Assembly: GCA_023392075.1 (NCBI GenBank)
Contig: JAEVZU010000182.1
Location: 1-22,259 of the forward strand
DNA from: Bacillota bacterium
GTDB lineage: Bacteria; Bacillota; Clostridia; Acetivibrionales; DSM-1351
Direction: 5' to 3'
Length of the DNA: 22,259 nt
Part shown: one piece after another, positions 7,131 through 14,611 of the stretch
Layout: each line of letters opens with the position of its first letter
Numbering within the stretch: the first letter of the stretch is position 1
Notes under the pieces: model-generated
Databases searched by the model: none
Told to the model about the DNA's origin: nothing
Seen by the model: only the letters and a program-made list of their open reading frames with translations
Made by a program: the position numbers and the translations under genes

Positions 7131-8293
7131 TAATGAAAGACATGATTTTGGACAGAATAAAAGAGGTTCCGCCCTCAGGTATCAGGAAATATTTCGATCT
7201 GATAAACGAGATGAAGGATGTCATATCCCTGGGAGTGGGCGAACCTGATTTCATAACACCCTGGAATATCCGGGAAGCGGGGATATATTCCCTGGAAAAC
7301 GGGCATACACAGTATTCTTCCAATGCAGGGTTTATTGAACTTAGAGAAGAGATAAGCGCGTATCTTCAAAGAAAATTTTCACTGGAATATAATCCGGTTG
7401 ATGAGATATTGGTTACCGTCGGAGGAAGTGAAGGAATTGATGCAGCATTGAGAGCCCTTGTTGGGCCAGGTGACGAGGTCATTATTCCCGAACCCAGTTT
7501 TGTAGCATATAAGGGCTGCACCGGGTTCACGGGTGCTGCAGCCGTTACAATTCCTCTAAAGCAGGAAAATGAATTCAAACTGATGGCTGAAGAGTTGGAG
7601 AATGCTATTACCGATAAGACAAAAGTTGTAATCATACCCTTTCCAAACAATCCTACAGGAGCTATAATGACCAGAGAGGATTTATATGAACTGGTTAAGG
7701 TGCTGAAGGACAGAAACATAGTAGTATTATCGGACGAAATATACTGCGAACTTACTTATGAGGGCAGCCATACTTCAATTGCAAGCTTCCCCGAAATGAA
7801 GGAACAGACGGTTGTAATCAACGGGTTCTCAAAATCCTTTGCCATGACCGGGTGGCGCCTGGGTTACGCTTGCGGACACCGGGACTTGATCAGTGAAATG
7901 AAAAAAATACATCAGTACGGGATTATGTGTGCTCCCACAACGGCGCAGGATGCTGCAATTGAGGCGCTGCAGAACAGTGAAGAGGATGTGCTTATGATGG
8001 CTAAGGAGTATAACAGGCGCAGAAGAGTCATGGTGGACGGATTTCAGAAGTCAGGCTATTCCAGCTTTGAACCAAAGGGTGCCTTCTATGTATTTCCCAA
8101 TATAAAAAGCTCAGGCCTCAGTTCTGATGAATTCTGTGAAAGACTTCTGATGGAGCAGAAGGTGCTGGTGGTGCCCGGAACAGCATTCGGAGATAGTGGG
8201 GAAGGATATGTACGCGCCTGTTATGCATCATCAATGGAAAACATAATTGAAGCAATGAAGAGGATAAAGACTTTTACCGACGGTCTGCGGTGA
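7127..8293 (+). CDS. class I/II PLP aminotransferase (AlaT/PatA-like)
   Basis: A 388-residue fold-type I aminotransferase of typical length. Visible landmarks are GVGEPDF (residues 36-42), the PNNPTG loop with N175, DEIYCELTY with D203 and Y206, the PLP Schiff-base lysine K236 in SKSFAMTGWRLGY with R244, and a substrate-carboxylate arginine in EGYVRACYA near the C-terminus. It moves an amino group between an amino acid and a 2-oxoacid. Pairing with an Lrp-type regulator suggests alanine or aromatic amino acids, but the leader's apparent glycine specifier leaves the substrate open. ATG 7127 overlaps the upstream stop; ATG 7133 is a close alternative. Confidence 0.9.
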   Translation: MIMKDMILDRIKEVPPSGIRKYFDLINEMKDVISLGVGEPDFITPWNIREAGIYSLENGHTQYSSNAGFIELREEISAYLQRKFSLEYNPVDEILVTVGGSEGIDAALRALVGPGDEVIIPEPSFVAYKGCTGFTGAAAVTIPLKQENEFKLMAEELENAITDKTKVVIIPFPNNPTGAIMTREDLYELVKVLKDRNIVVLSDEIYCELTYEGSHTSIASFPEMKEQTVVINGFSKSFAMTGWRLGYACGHRDLISEMKKIHQYGIMCAPTTAQDAAIEALQNSEEDVLMMAKEYNRRRRVMVDGFQKSGYSSFEPKGAFYVFPNIKSSGLSSDEFCERLLMEQKVLVVPGTAFGDSGEGYVRACYASSMENIIEAMKRIKTFTDGLR

Positions 8294-8327
8294 ACATTAC
8301 GGCCGGTATAAGCAGTTGGAGGAATTA

Positions 8328-9155
8328 ATGTACAAGTTGGTTGCAATAGATTTGGATGGAACACTGTTGAATATGAATAAAGAGATTTCGGAAAGGAATA
8401 AGAAAGCAATTTTTCAAGCAATCGAAAAGGGTGTTAAGATAGTTGTATGTTCGGGCAGGGTGTATACCGGAGCAAGGCTGTATGCAAAGGAAATAGGCTC
8501 CAGGGATCCGGTAATTGCCTGTAACGGAGCTGTTATAACAGATAAAATTGACGGCAAAATAATTTATTCAGACTATATGGATGTGGAGGTAAGCTTGAAG
8601 ATAAACCGCATCTGTCAGAAGCATGGCGTATACTACCACGTTTATGCCGGAGATACCATGCTGACCGAAAAATTAGGTTTTACGTCCCAAAAGTATTACG
8701 AAAGAAATAAGTCTCTGCCGTCCGAGGACCGGGTGGATATTGAAGTGGTACAAAACATGGAAGCAAAATTAAAAAGTATTCCGGATACCGTGCTGAAATT
8801 TGTTATTGTCAACGATGACCTTCAACTGCTAAGGAAAGTAAGATCTGATATGGAACAGCTTCAGGAGATTGATGTCATGAGTTCCAACTTCGACAATTTC
8901 GAGGTGATGAACAAAGGTGTCAGCAAAGGCTCGGCTTTGGCTAAATTAACGGATATTTACGGTATACCTGCCCAACAGATGATAGCCATCGGGGACAACG
9001 AAAATGATGTTTCCATGTTTGAGTATGCCGGTATGAGCATAGCTATGGGAAACGGTGAAGAAATTGCCAAAGCCGCGGCAAATTACATAACGGGGTCCAA
9101 TGAGGACGACGGTGTAGCGCAGGCTATTGAAAAGTTTATTTTGGCAAAAGACTAG
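8328..9155 (+). CDS. Cof-type HAD-IIB hydrolase (sugar-phosphate or nucleotide phosphatase)
   Basis: A 275-residue HAD protein. The nucleophile motif is DLDGTLLN with D8 and D10. The second motif is CSGRVYTG. A Cof-type C2 cap fills the middle, the conserved lysine lies in KGSALAKL, and the metal-binding motif is GDNENDVSMF with D223 and D227. Family members are Mg-dependent phosphatases acting on sugar phosphates, FMN, PLP or other small metabolites; the substrate cannot be assigned. The start is ATG 8328, with GGAGG (8318-8322) in front; TTG 8316 would overlap that site. It lies 34 bases after the aminotransferase and probably belongs to the T-box operon. The prfB promoter begins inside its 3' end. 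Confidence 0.9.
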   Translation: MYKLVAIDLDGTLLNMNKEISERNKKAIFQAIEKGVKIVVCSGRVYTGARLYAKEIGSRDPVIACNGAVITDKIDGKIIYSDYMDVEVSLKINRICQKHGVYYHVYAGDTMLTEKLGFTSQKYYERNKSLPSEDRVDIEVVQNMEAKLKSIPDTVLKFVIVNDDLQLLRKVRSDMEQLQEIDVMSSNFDNFEVMNKGVSKGSALAKLTDIYGIPAQQMIAIGDNENDVSMFEYAGMSIAMGNGEEIAKAAANYITGSNEDDGVAQAIEKFILAKD

Positions 9156-9169
9156 ACGTTGGATATAAT
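9141..9169 (+). promoter_or_regulatory. prfB promoter overlapping the end of the HAD gene
   Basis: TTGGCA (9141-9146), exactly 17 bases, TATAAT (9164-9169). The -35 lies inside the last codons of the HAD gene (stop at 9155). This separates prfB, perhaps with larB and larC, from the T-box operon. Confidence 0.7.
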
Positions 9170-9214
9170 AGTAATGTAAGAAAACAATTATTAACTTATG
9201 AGAGGGATGATTAA

Positions 9215-10337
9215 ATGCTTGAACTGGAACAATACAAGCTTGAACTTCAAGGCTTGGAAAGCAATTTAGAGGAAATGAGGGCTTCACTTTGACATCGCCA
9301 GACTAAGCGATGAGATAACCGAGCTGGAGCATAAGGCTTCTGAACCTGAATTCTGGAATGATATGGAGAATTCGCAGAAGATACTTCAAAGAACAAAAAA
9401 TCTTAAATCAAAAATAGAGAGATTCACAGACCTGACCACCCAGTGGGAGGATCTCATTACTCTTGCCGAACTGGGGCTTGAGGAACAGGATGAGAGTGTG
9501 ATACCTGAAGTAGGAGAGGGCCTGGGAAAGCTGAAAAAAAATCTTGAGTCGCTGAGGCTGGAAACTCTGCTGACCGGACCTTATGATAAAAATAACGCCA
9601 TACTTACCCTGCATGCAGGTGCCGGGGGAACAGAAGCGCAGGACTGGGTTGAAATGCTGCTGCGCATGTTCACCAGATGGGGAGAGGCTAAGGGTTATGA
9701 AGTAAAGATATTGGATTTGCTTGATGGGGATGAGGCAGGAATTAAGAGTGTAACGATTCATGTTATTGGCGAAAATGCATATGGTTACCTGAAGTCAGAA
9801 AAGGGAGTACACCGTTTGGTCAGGATTTCTCCATTTGACGCTTCAGGCAGAAGGCATACTTCCTTTGCATCTCTGGACGTTTTGCCTGAGCTGGATGATA
9901 CCATAGAAATCAACATCAATCCCGATGATTTAAGGATTGATACCTATAGAGCGTCAGGAGCCGGAGGACAGCATATAAACAAGACCGACTCGGCCATCAG
10001 AATAACACACATACCTACCGGTGTTGTGGTAGCCTGCCAGACAGAGCGTTCACAGTTCCAAAACAAGGACACCGCCATGAAAATGCTGAAGGCAAAGCTG
10101 TTTGAATTAAAAGAACGTGAACAGAAAGAGAAGATTGAAGACTTGAAAGGTGTCCAGCTGGATATTGCATGGGGCAGCCAGATAAGGTCATATGTTTTCT
10201 GTCCGTACACCCTTGTAAAGGACCATCGGACAAATTATGAAGAAGGAAATGTAAACGGTGTAATGGATGGTAGTCTGGACGGTTTTATAAATGCATATCT
10301 TTCAATGGAAAAGTCCGGTGAAAATGCTGCAAAATAG
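9215..10337 (+). CDS. prfB: peptide chain release factor 2 (RF2), programmed +1 frameshift
   Basis: The gene is split in two frames, as in most bacterial prfB. ATG 9215 reads 25 codons (MLELEQYKLELQGLESNLEE...) to an in-frame TGA at 9290-9292, in the classic slip site CTT-TGA-C with a GAGG Shine-Dalgarno-like stimulator just upstream (9277-9280). A +1 slip continues at GAC 9291 (DIARLSDEITELEHKASEPE...) to 10337, giving 373 residues. The main part has the stop-codon-reading SPF tripeptide (205-207, specific for UGA/UAA) and the catalytic GGQ loop (250-252). RF2 releases peptides at UGA and UAA. Low RF2 favours the frameshift, so synthesis is autoregulated. The AGAGGGA ribosome site suits ATG 9215. 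Confidence 0.97.
9277..9293 (+). promoter_or_regulatory. prfB +1 programmed frameshift site
   Basis: GAGG (9277-9280), then GCT TCA CTT TGA C. The internal SD-like element, the slippery CTT and the poorly terminating TGAC are all present in the conserved arrangement. Confidence 0.93.
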
Positions 10338-10417
10338 TGGGAAAGTATGGTGGAATGCTGCCACGTAAAGAAAAAACAGCTGCTTGATTTTTATAAGTGA
10401 CGGAAAGAAGGATTGGT

Positions 10418-11164
10418 ATGAATTCAGAAGAATTGAAGGCATTGCTTGAAGGAGTTAAAAACGGGACAGTTGAAATAGACCGGGCCTTCAAGGAAATAAA
10501 GGCATTGCCTTACGAAGATCTGGGCTTTGCAAAGATAGACCACCATCGCAGTATAAGAGTCGGTTATCCTGAAGTTGTCTACTGTGAAGGGAAAACCAGC
10601 GGACAAATTGTTGAAATAGTTAAGAGATTAATGGAAAAGAATAATAATATACTGGCCACAAGGGCTTCAAAAGAGGATTTTGCAGCAGTAAGTGCAGTTA
10701 TAGCCGATGCCGAATATCATGAAGCTGCCAGAATAATTGTTGTCAAAAGAAAAGAGATAATTGTCAACGAAAAGCAAATTGCGGTAATAACAGCGGGAAC
10801 GTCGGATATTCCGGTTGCGGAGGAAGCTGCAATTACAGCCGAAGTACTGGGCAACAGGGTTAATAGGATCTACGATGTGGGAGTTGCAGGTATTCACAGG
10901 CTTTTGTCCAAAATTGATGCCATTACACAGGCAAATGTGGTAATTGTGGTTGCGGGGATGGAAGGCGCCCTGGCAAGTGTGGTAGGCGGTTTGGTTGATA
11001 AGCCGGTCATAGCAGTTCCGACAAGCGTAGGCTACGGAGCGAATTTCGGCGGTCTGGCAGCGCTGCTTACCATGCTGAACAGCTGCGCCAGCGGTATAGG
11101 CGTCGTCAATATAGACAACGGCTTCGGCGCAGGCTACCTGGCCAGCAATATCAATAAGCTGTAG
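10418..11164 (+). CDS. larB: pyridinium-3,5-biscarboxylic acid mononucleotide synthase LarB
   Basis: A 248-residue protein. LarB proteins carboxylate and hydrolyse nicotinic acid adenine dinucleotide to make P2CMN, the first step of the nickel-pincer nucleotide cofactor used by lactate racemase (LarA) and relatives. The N-terminus (about 1-110) has the DHHRSIRVGYPEVVYCEGK segment conserved in LarB. The C-terminal part is an AIRC/PurE-like domain (AVITAGTSDIPVAEEAA, then VVAGMEGALASVVGGLVDKP and PTSVGYGANFGGLAALLTML). The start is ATG 10418, with GAAAGAAGGA in front; GTG 10397 lies before that site. larC follows after about 157 bases. No larE or larA is in the window, so the sulfur-transfer enzyme and the client are elsewhere. 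Confidence 0.92.
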   Translation: MNSEELKALLEGVKNGTVEIDRAFKEIKALPYEDLGFAKIDHHRSIRVGYPEVVYCEGKTSGQIVEIVKRLMEKNNNILATRASKEDFAAVSAVIADAEYHEAARIIVVKRKEIIVNEKQIAVITAGTSDIPVAEEAAITAEVLGNRVNRIYDVGVAGIHRLLSKIDAITQANVVIVVAGMEGALASVVGGLVDKPVIAVPTSVGYGANFGGLAALLTMLNSCASGIGVVNIDNGFGAGYLASNINKL

Positions 11165-11321
11165 TTGGGCAGGAAGTGAAAAAGGCGAATGTTTTCAGCA
11201 GAATAAGTTATTCGGCATTTTAGATGTTTATTAAGAGATATATCAGGGTATATCAAGAATTGATTTACTAAAATGTGAAATGTTTAAAATGCCGATTATT
11301 ATTAGTATTACGGAGGAACTA

Positions 11322-12746
11322 ATGCGAGTTTTATATTTTGACTGTTTTTCAGGAATAAGCGGAGATATGACTCTGGGTGCCCTGTTGGATCTGGGGCTGG
11401 ACAGCCAAGCTTTTTTGCAGGAATTAGACAAGCTTAAGGTTGACGGTTATTCCATTGAAATAAAAAAAGTTGTTAAGAATGGTATAACCGGTACCGACGT
11501 AAATGTTATTCTGCATGATGAATGCGGAGAGCACCGGCATGACCATGGAGACGGTCAAAGTCATGACCACGACCACAATGACCATAATCACGGACATCAA
11601 CACGAAAGTGAGCAAACCCATGAGTACAGTTCTGAGCACTCTCACGATCACATTCACAGCCATGAGCATGAGCACGGACATAGCCACGATGACCACGACC
11701 ATGGACACGATCATGATCATGGGCACAGCCACCAGCAAGAACACAGTCATTCACATCAGGAGAGAAACCTTGCCGATATAGAAAAGATCATCAATATGAG
11801 TGGCCTGAAGCCGGGAGTTAAAGCAATGAGTACCAGGATTTTCAGGGAAATAGCCCGCGCTGAGGCAAAGGTACACGGCAAGGATATTAGCGAAGTCCAT
11901 TTTCATGAGGTTGGAGCAATTGATTCAATAGTGGATATTATCGGCGCTTGCATATGTATTGACATGCTAGGCGTTGAAAGAATATATGCCTCTGAGCTGC
12001 ATGAAGGAAAAGGCTTTGTAAAATGCGCACACGGTCTTTTGCCAGTGCCTGTTCCGGCTGTAATGGAAATGCTGTGCAACAGCAAAATTCCGCTGGTAAC
12101 TGAGGATATCCCATTTGAACTTGTTACTCCTACCGGAATAGGAATACTTAAAATGACCTGTTCCTCCTTCGGAAAAATGCCTCCTATGGCAATAGAGAAA
12201 ACAGGATATGGTATGGGGAAAAGAAATACCGGCCGTTTTAATGCCTTGAGAGCGGTTGTTGGTACACTCTATGAGCAGGATAACCTACCAAATGATGAAA
12301 TTTCAATACTTGAAACCAATATTGACAATATGTCCCCGGAAATACTTGGCTATACCATGGAAAAGCTATTGGACAGCGGTGCGCTGGACGTGTACTACAC
12401 ACCCATATACATGAAGAAAAACAGACCTTCGGTAATGCTGACAGTACTGGCAAAATGTGAAGATGAGAAAAAGTTTTCAGATGTCATATTCAGTGAGACT
12501 TCCACTCTGGGGATAAGGGTAACAAGGTCGGCCAGGTTCTGTATGAACAGGGAGTTCGTGAAGGTTAATACAATGTACGGAGACGTAAGAGTAAAAGTCG
12601 CCAGCATAGGCGATATACATAAATTTGCTCCGGAGTATGAAGACTGCAAGAGCATAGCCGTTAAGGCAGGTATACCCATAACAAAAGTGTATGAGATGGT
12701 AAATGAAACTTACAGGCAGGAAGGAAACTGCATTGCTGTACAATAA
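11322..12746 (+). CDS. larC: nickel-pincer cofactor nickel-insertion enzyme LarC, single-frame, with His-rich insert
   Basis: A 474-residue protein. LarC is the CTP-dependent cyclometallase that puts nickel into the sulfurated pincer nucleotide. The start RVLYFDCFSGISGDMTLGALLDLGL and later EVHFHEVGAIDSIVDIIGA, PVPAPAVMEM-like and ELVTPTGIGIL segments fit LarC (formerly DUF111). The whole protein is in one frame, unlike lactobacilli where larC1/larC2 need ribosomal frameshifting. Between about residues 65 and 150 sits a His/Asp/Glu-rich stretch with about 30 histidines, probably nickel storage or handling. The start is ATG 11322, with GGAGGA at 11312-11317. A weak promoter (TTGATT 11260-11265, TTTAAA 11283-11288) lies upstream. 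The gene overlaps the next by 14 bases. Confidence 0.94.
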   Translation: MRVLYFDCFSGISGDMTLGALLDLGLDSQAFLQELDKLKVDGYSIEIKKVVKNGITGTDVNVILHDECGEHRHDHGDGQSHDHDHNDHNHGHQHESEQTHEYSSEHSHDHIHSHEHEHGHSHDDHDHGHDHDHGHSHQQEHSHSHQERNLADIEKIINMSGLKPGVKAMSTRIFREIARAEAKVHGKDISEVHFHEVGAIDSIVDIIGACICIDMLGVERIYASELHEGKGFVKCAHGLLPVPVPAVMEMLCNSKIPLVTEDIPFELVTPTGIGILKMTCSSFGKMPPMAIEKTGYGMGKRNTGRFNALRAVVGTLYEQDNLPNDEISILETNIDNMSPEILGYTMEKLLDSGALDVYYTPIYMKKNRPSVMLTVLAKCEDEKKFSDVIFSETSTLGIRVTRSARFCMNREFVKVNTMYGDVRVKVASIGDIHKFAPEYEDCKSIAVKAGIPITKVYEMVNETYRQEGNCIAVQ

Positions 12747-13671
12747 ATTTTCTCAATACCTGAAAAATAAATACGGCTCAAAGGTCTACAAGCTCCCGCT
12801 CAATCTGCCTGTCACCTGTCCCAATAGAGATGGCAGCCTGGGTTTGGCGGGTTGTATTTTTTGCGGAGAAGAAGGAGCAGGCTTCGAAAATCTGTCCAGT
12901 GAAATCTCTGTTGCCGGTCAGCTTGAGCAAAATGCAAGGTACATAGGGAAAAACTATGGGAGTGAAAAGTTTATTGCCTATTTCCAGAATTATTCAAATA
13001 CCTACCTTCCTTATGAGTTGTTCACAAAAAATATATCCGAGGCTTGCAGGGAGGGGATCGTTGCAATATATATTTCAACCCGTCCTGACTGTATTGACGA
13101 CAGATATATGGAATTTCTGGCCGGACTGAAAGAGGAAAAGGGAATAGATATTGTTATGGAACTCGGCCTGCAAACTGTCAATTATCATACGCTGAAGCTG
13201 CTTAACCGGGGACATACGCTTGCGGAATTCATAGATGCCGCAATAAGAATCAGAAAATACCGGCTTGAGATTTGCGCCCATTATATAACAGACCTTCCCA
13301 TGGATAATCTGGACGATGTTACAGAGGGGGCAAAGATAATCTCAGCCCTTGGTGTTTCACAGGTGAAGTGCCACTCCCTGTTTATCCTTAAAGATACTGA
13401 GCTGGAAAGCATGTATTCCCGGGGAGAAATTCAGCCTGTAACCCTTGAGGAGTTTATTGACAGGACTATAAGTTTTTTGGAGCATCTTAACCCCGATATT
13501 GTAGTACAGAGGCTGATTGGCAGAGCTCCTGCCGAAAGAACGGTTTTCTGCAACTGGAATACCAGCTGGTGGAAGCTCCAGGATATGATAGAAGCAAAAA
13601 TGACGGAGCAGAACACCTGTCAGGGCAGACTCTATAAATCAAGCAGCAGCCTAATGGATAAATTATATTAA
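12733..13671 (+). CDS. TIGR01212-family radical SAM protein (YhcC-like)
   Basis: A 312-residue radical SAM protein. The cluster-binding cysteines are C29, C41 and C44 in TCPNRDGSLGLAGCIFCGEE, the spacing of the TIGR01212/YhcC family rather than the common CxxxCxxC. Later family features are ISTRPDCIDD, MELGLQTVNYHTLKLLNRGH, AHYITDLPMDN, VKCHSLFILKDTEL and VVQRLIGRAP. Members reductively cleave S-adenosylmethionine; their physiological reaction is unproven. I chose TTG 12733 because AGGAAGGAA (about 12717-12725) is well spaced and the family begins near this point. ATG 12703 would add ten residues with no ribosome site. The overlap with larC suggests coupled translation, though a functional link is unproven. 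Confidence 0.85.
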   Translation: MLYNKFSQYLKNKYGSKVYKLPLNLPVTCPNRDGSLGLAGCIFCGEEGAGFENLSSEISVAGQLEQNARYIGKNYGSEKFIAYFQNYSNTYLPYELFTKNISEACREGIVAIYISTRPDCIDDRYMEFLAGLKEEKGIDIVMELGLQTVNYHTLKLLNRGHTLAEFIDAAIRIRKYRLEICAHYITDLPMDNLDDVTEGAKIISALGVSQVKCHSLFILKDTELESMYSRGEIQPVTLEEFIDRTISFLEHLNPDIVVQRLIGRAPAERTVFCNWNTSWWKLQDMIEAKMTEQNTCQGRLYKSSSSLMDKLY

Positions 13672-13715
13672 AATGCTGGAACCAAAAGAGCAATGAGGTA
13701 TTTTGAAGGTTTGCT

Positions 13716-14465
13716 TCAGCCTTCAAAAATATCTCCCAGGGAAATTTCCAGATCTTTAAACCAGTAGGACTTTACAATATCATCATTTTTACTGACAGAA
13801 TGGAAGTCAATTTCACAATCTTTAAAGCTATACAGTAGTACAGATTTGTTTTTTGGATCAATTACCCAAAATTCCTTAACACCTGACAACATGTAGGTGT
13901 TCAATTTGTCCACCATGTCCTTTGACCGGGTACTCCGGGATAAAATCTCCACAACCAATGTGGGTGTTCCCATATACCGTCCTTTCTCGGTAACGGTATT
14001 TTCAAGATCACAGGCTATTAGTAAGTCGGGCTGCATGACGTCGGGAGTTTTCAGGTCTTTCTTAAAAAAGTGGACATCAAAGGGTGCATAGAAAACCTTG
14101 CAGGGCTTTCCTTTTAAATAATTTCTTAAAATCATATACATATTTCCGGAGATTACCTGATGAAAGGTGCTGGGTGAAGATAACAGGATTATCTCACCGT
14201 TGATGTATTCCATGCGAAGCTCACTGTTTTCATAGATTTCCATAAACTCCTCATAGGACACCTTTTTACCTCCATACTGGTAGTCCAGGGCTTTTTCCTT
14301 TACTGTAAAATACCTTTCGATATCATTGATGTAAGGGGTAAGTCTTATGGCTTTTTTACCGTTTTTTGTAATGATTACTTCATTGTCATTACTCACCAGG
14401 TCGAGATATTTACCCAAATTTAATTTGAGTTCGGTTGCCGTTATTACTTTGGTTTCGTAATCCAT
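13716..14465 (-). CDS. Phd/YefM-like antitoxin domain fused to a Uma2-family (DUF820) PD-(D/E)XK nuclease
   Basis: A 249-residue protein with two domains. Residues 1-45 (ITATELKLNLGKYLDLVSN, then EVIITKNGKKAIRLTPY) look like a Phd/YefM antitoxin DNA-binding domain. Residues about 60-249 match Uma2/DUF820: RMEYINGEIILLSSPS, HQVISGNMYMILRNYL, a PDLLI with the candidate catalytic aspartate, VVEILSRSTRSKDMVDKL with E and K positions, and GVKEFWVIDPKNKSVLLYSF. Uma2 proteins are PD-(D/E)XK-like and very common in cyanobacteria, but their role is unproven. The ribosome site AAGGAGATC is strong. A promoter lies at 14584-14611. The fusion suggests self-repression plus nuclease activity, but this is inference. 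Confidence 0.82.
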   Translation of the reverse strand: MDYETKVITATELKLNLGKYLDLVSNDNEVIITKNGKKAIRLTPYINDIERYFTVKEKALDYQYGGKKVSYEEFMEIYENSELRMEYINGEIILLSSPSTFHQVISGNMYMILRNYLKGKPCKVFYAPFDVHFFKKDLKTPDVMQPDLLIACDLENTVTEKGRYMGTPTLVVEILSRSTRSKDMVDKLNTYMLSGVKEFWVIDPKNKSVLLYSFKDCEIDFHSVSKNDDIVKSYWFKDLEISLGDIFEG

Positions 14466-14544
14466 GGCGGATCTCCTTTATTGATTTATTATATCAGGGT
14501 TCTTGAAAAATCGTATGAAAAATTAATATTATCTGCAAAAAAAT

Positions 14545-14571
14545 GTACGATATAAACGGAAATGGTACGAT
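14545..14571. repeat. direct repeats GTACGAT, 20 bases apart, in the Uma2-fusion leader
   Basis: TGTACGAT (starting 14544) and GGTACGAT (starting 14564) are one 20-base period apart, about two helical turns, and an inverted ATCGTA lies at about 14510-14515. YefM/Phd antitoxins bind repeated TGTACA-type motifs, so these may be an autoregulatory operator. Confidence 0.4.
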
Positions 14572-14583
14572 GTATATAATATT

Positions 14584-14611
14584 ATTATATAATATAGAAC
14601 GATTTTGTCAA
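14584..14611 (-). promoter_or_regulatory. strong promoter for the Phd-Uma2 fusion gene
   Basis: On the minus strand TTGACA (14611-14606), a 16-base spacer and TATAAT (14589-14584). Both hexamers are perfect. The -35 overlaps the stop region of the aminotransferase fusion; the leader is about 110 bases. Confidence 0.7.

Noticed and set aside
9290..9292. prfB read as a pseudogene because of the in-frame stop
   Set aside because: The CTT-TGA-C programmed frameshift site is intact and both parts align to RF2.
11521..11760. Possible tandem DNA repeat or CRISPR-like array
   Set aside because: The repetition is just His/Asp codons of the LarC insert; there are no regular spacers or repeat units.
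11424..11781. Repetitive ORFs on both strands over the His-rich part of larC
   Set aside because: The CAC/CAT-rich repeat creates open frames in every phase; only the LarC frame continues into conserved sequence.
13699..13731. TTTTGAAGG/CCTTCAAAA hairpin as a bidirectional terminator
   Set aside because: The T and A runs are inside the stem on the wrong sides, with no T run after the hairpin on either strand.
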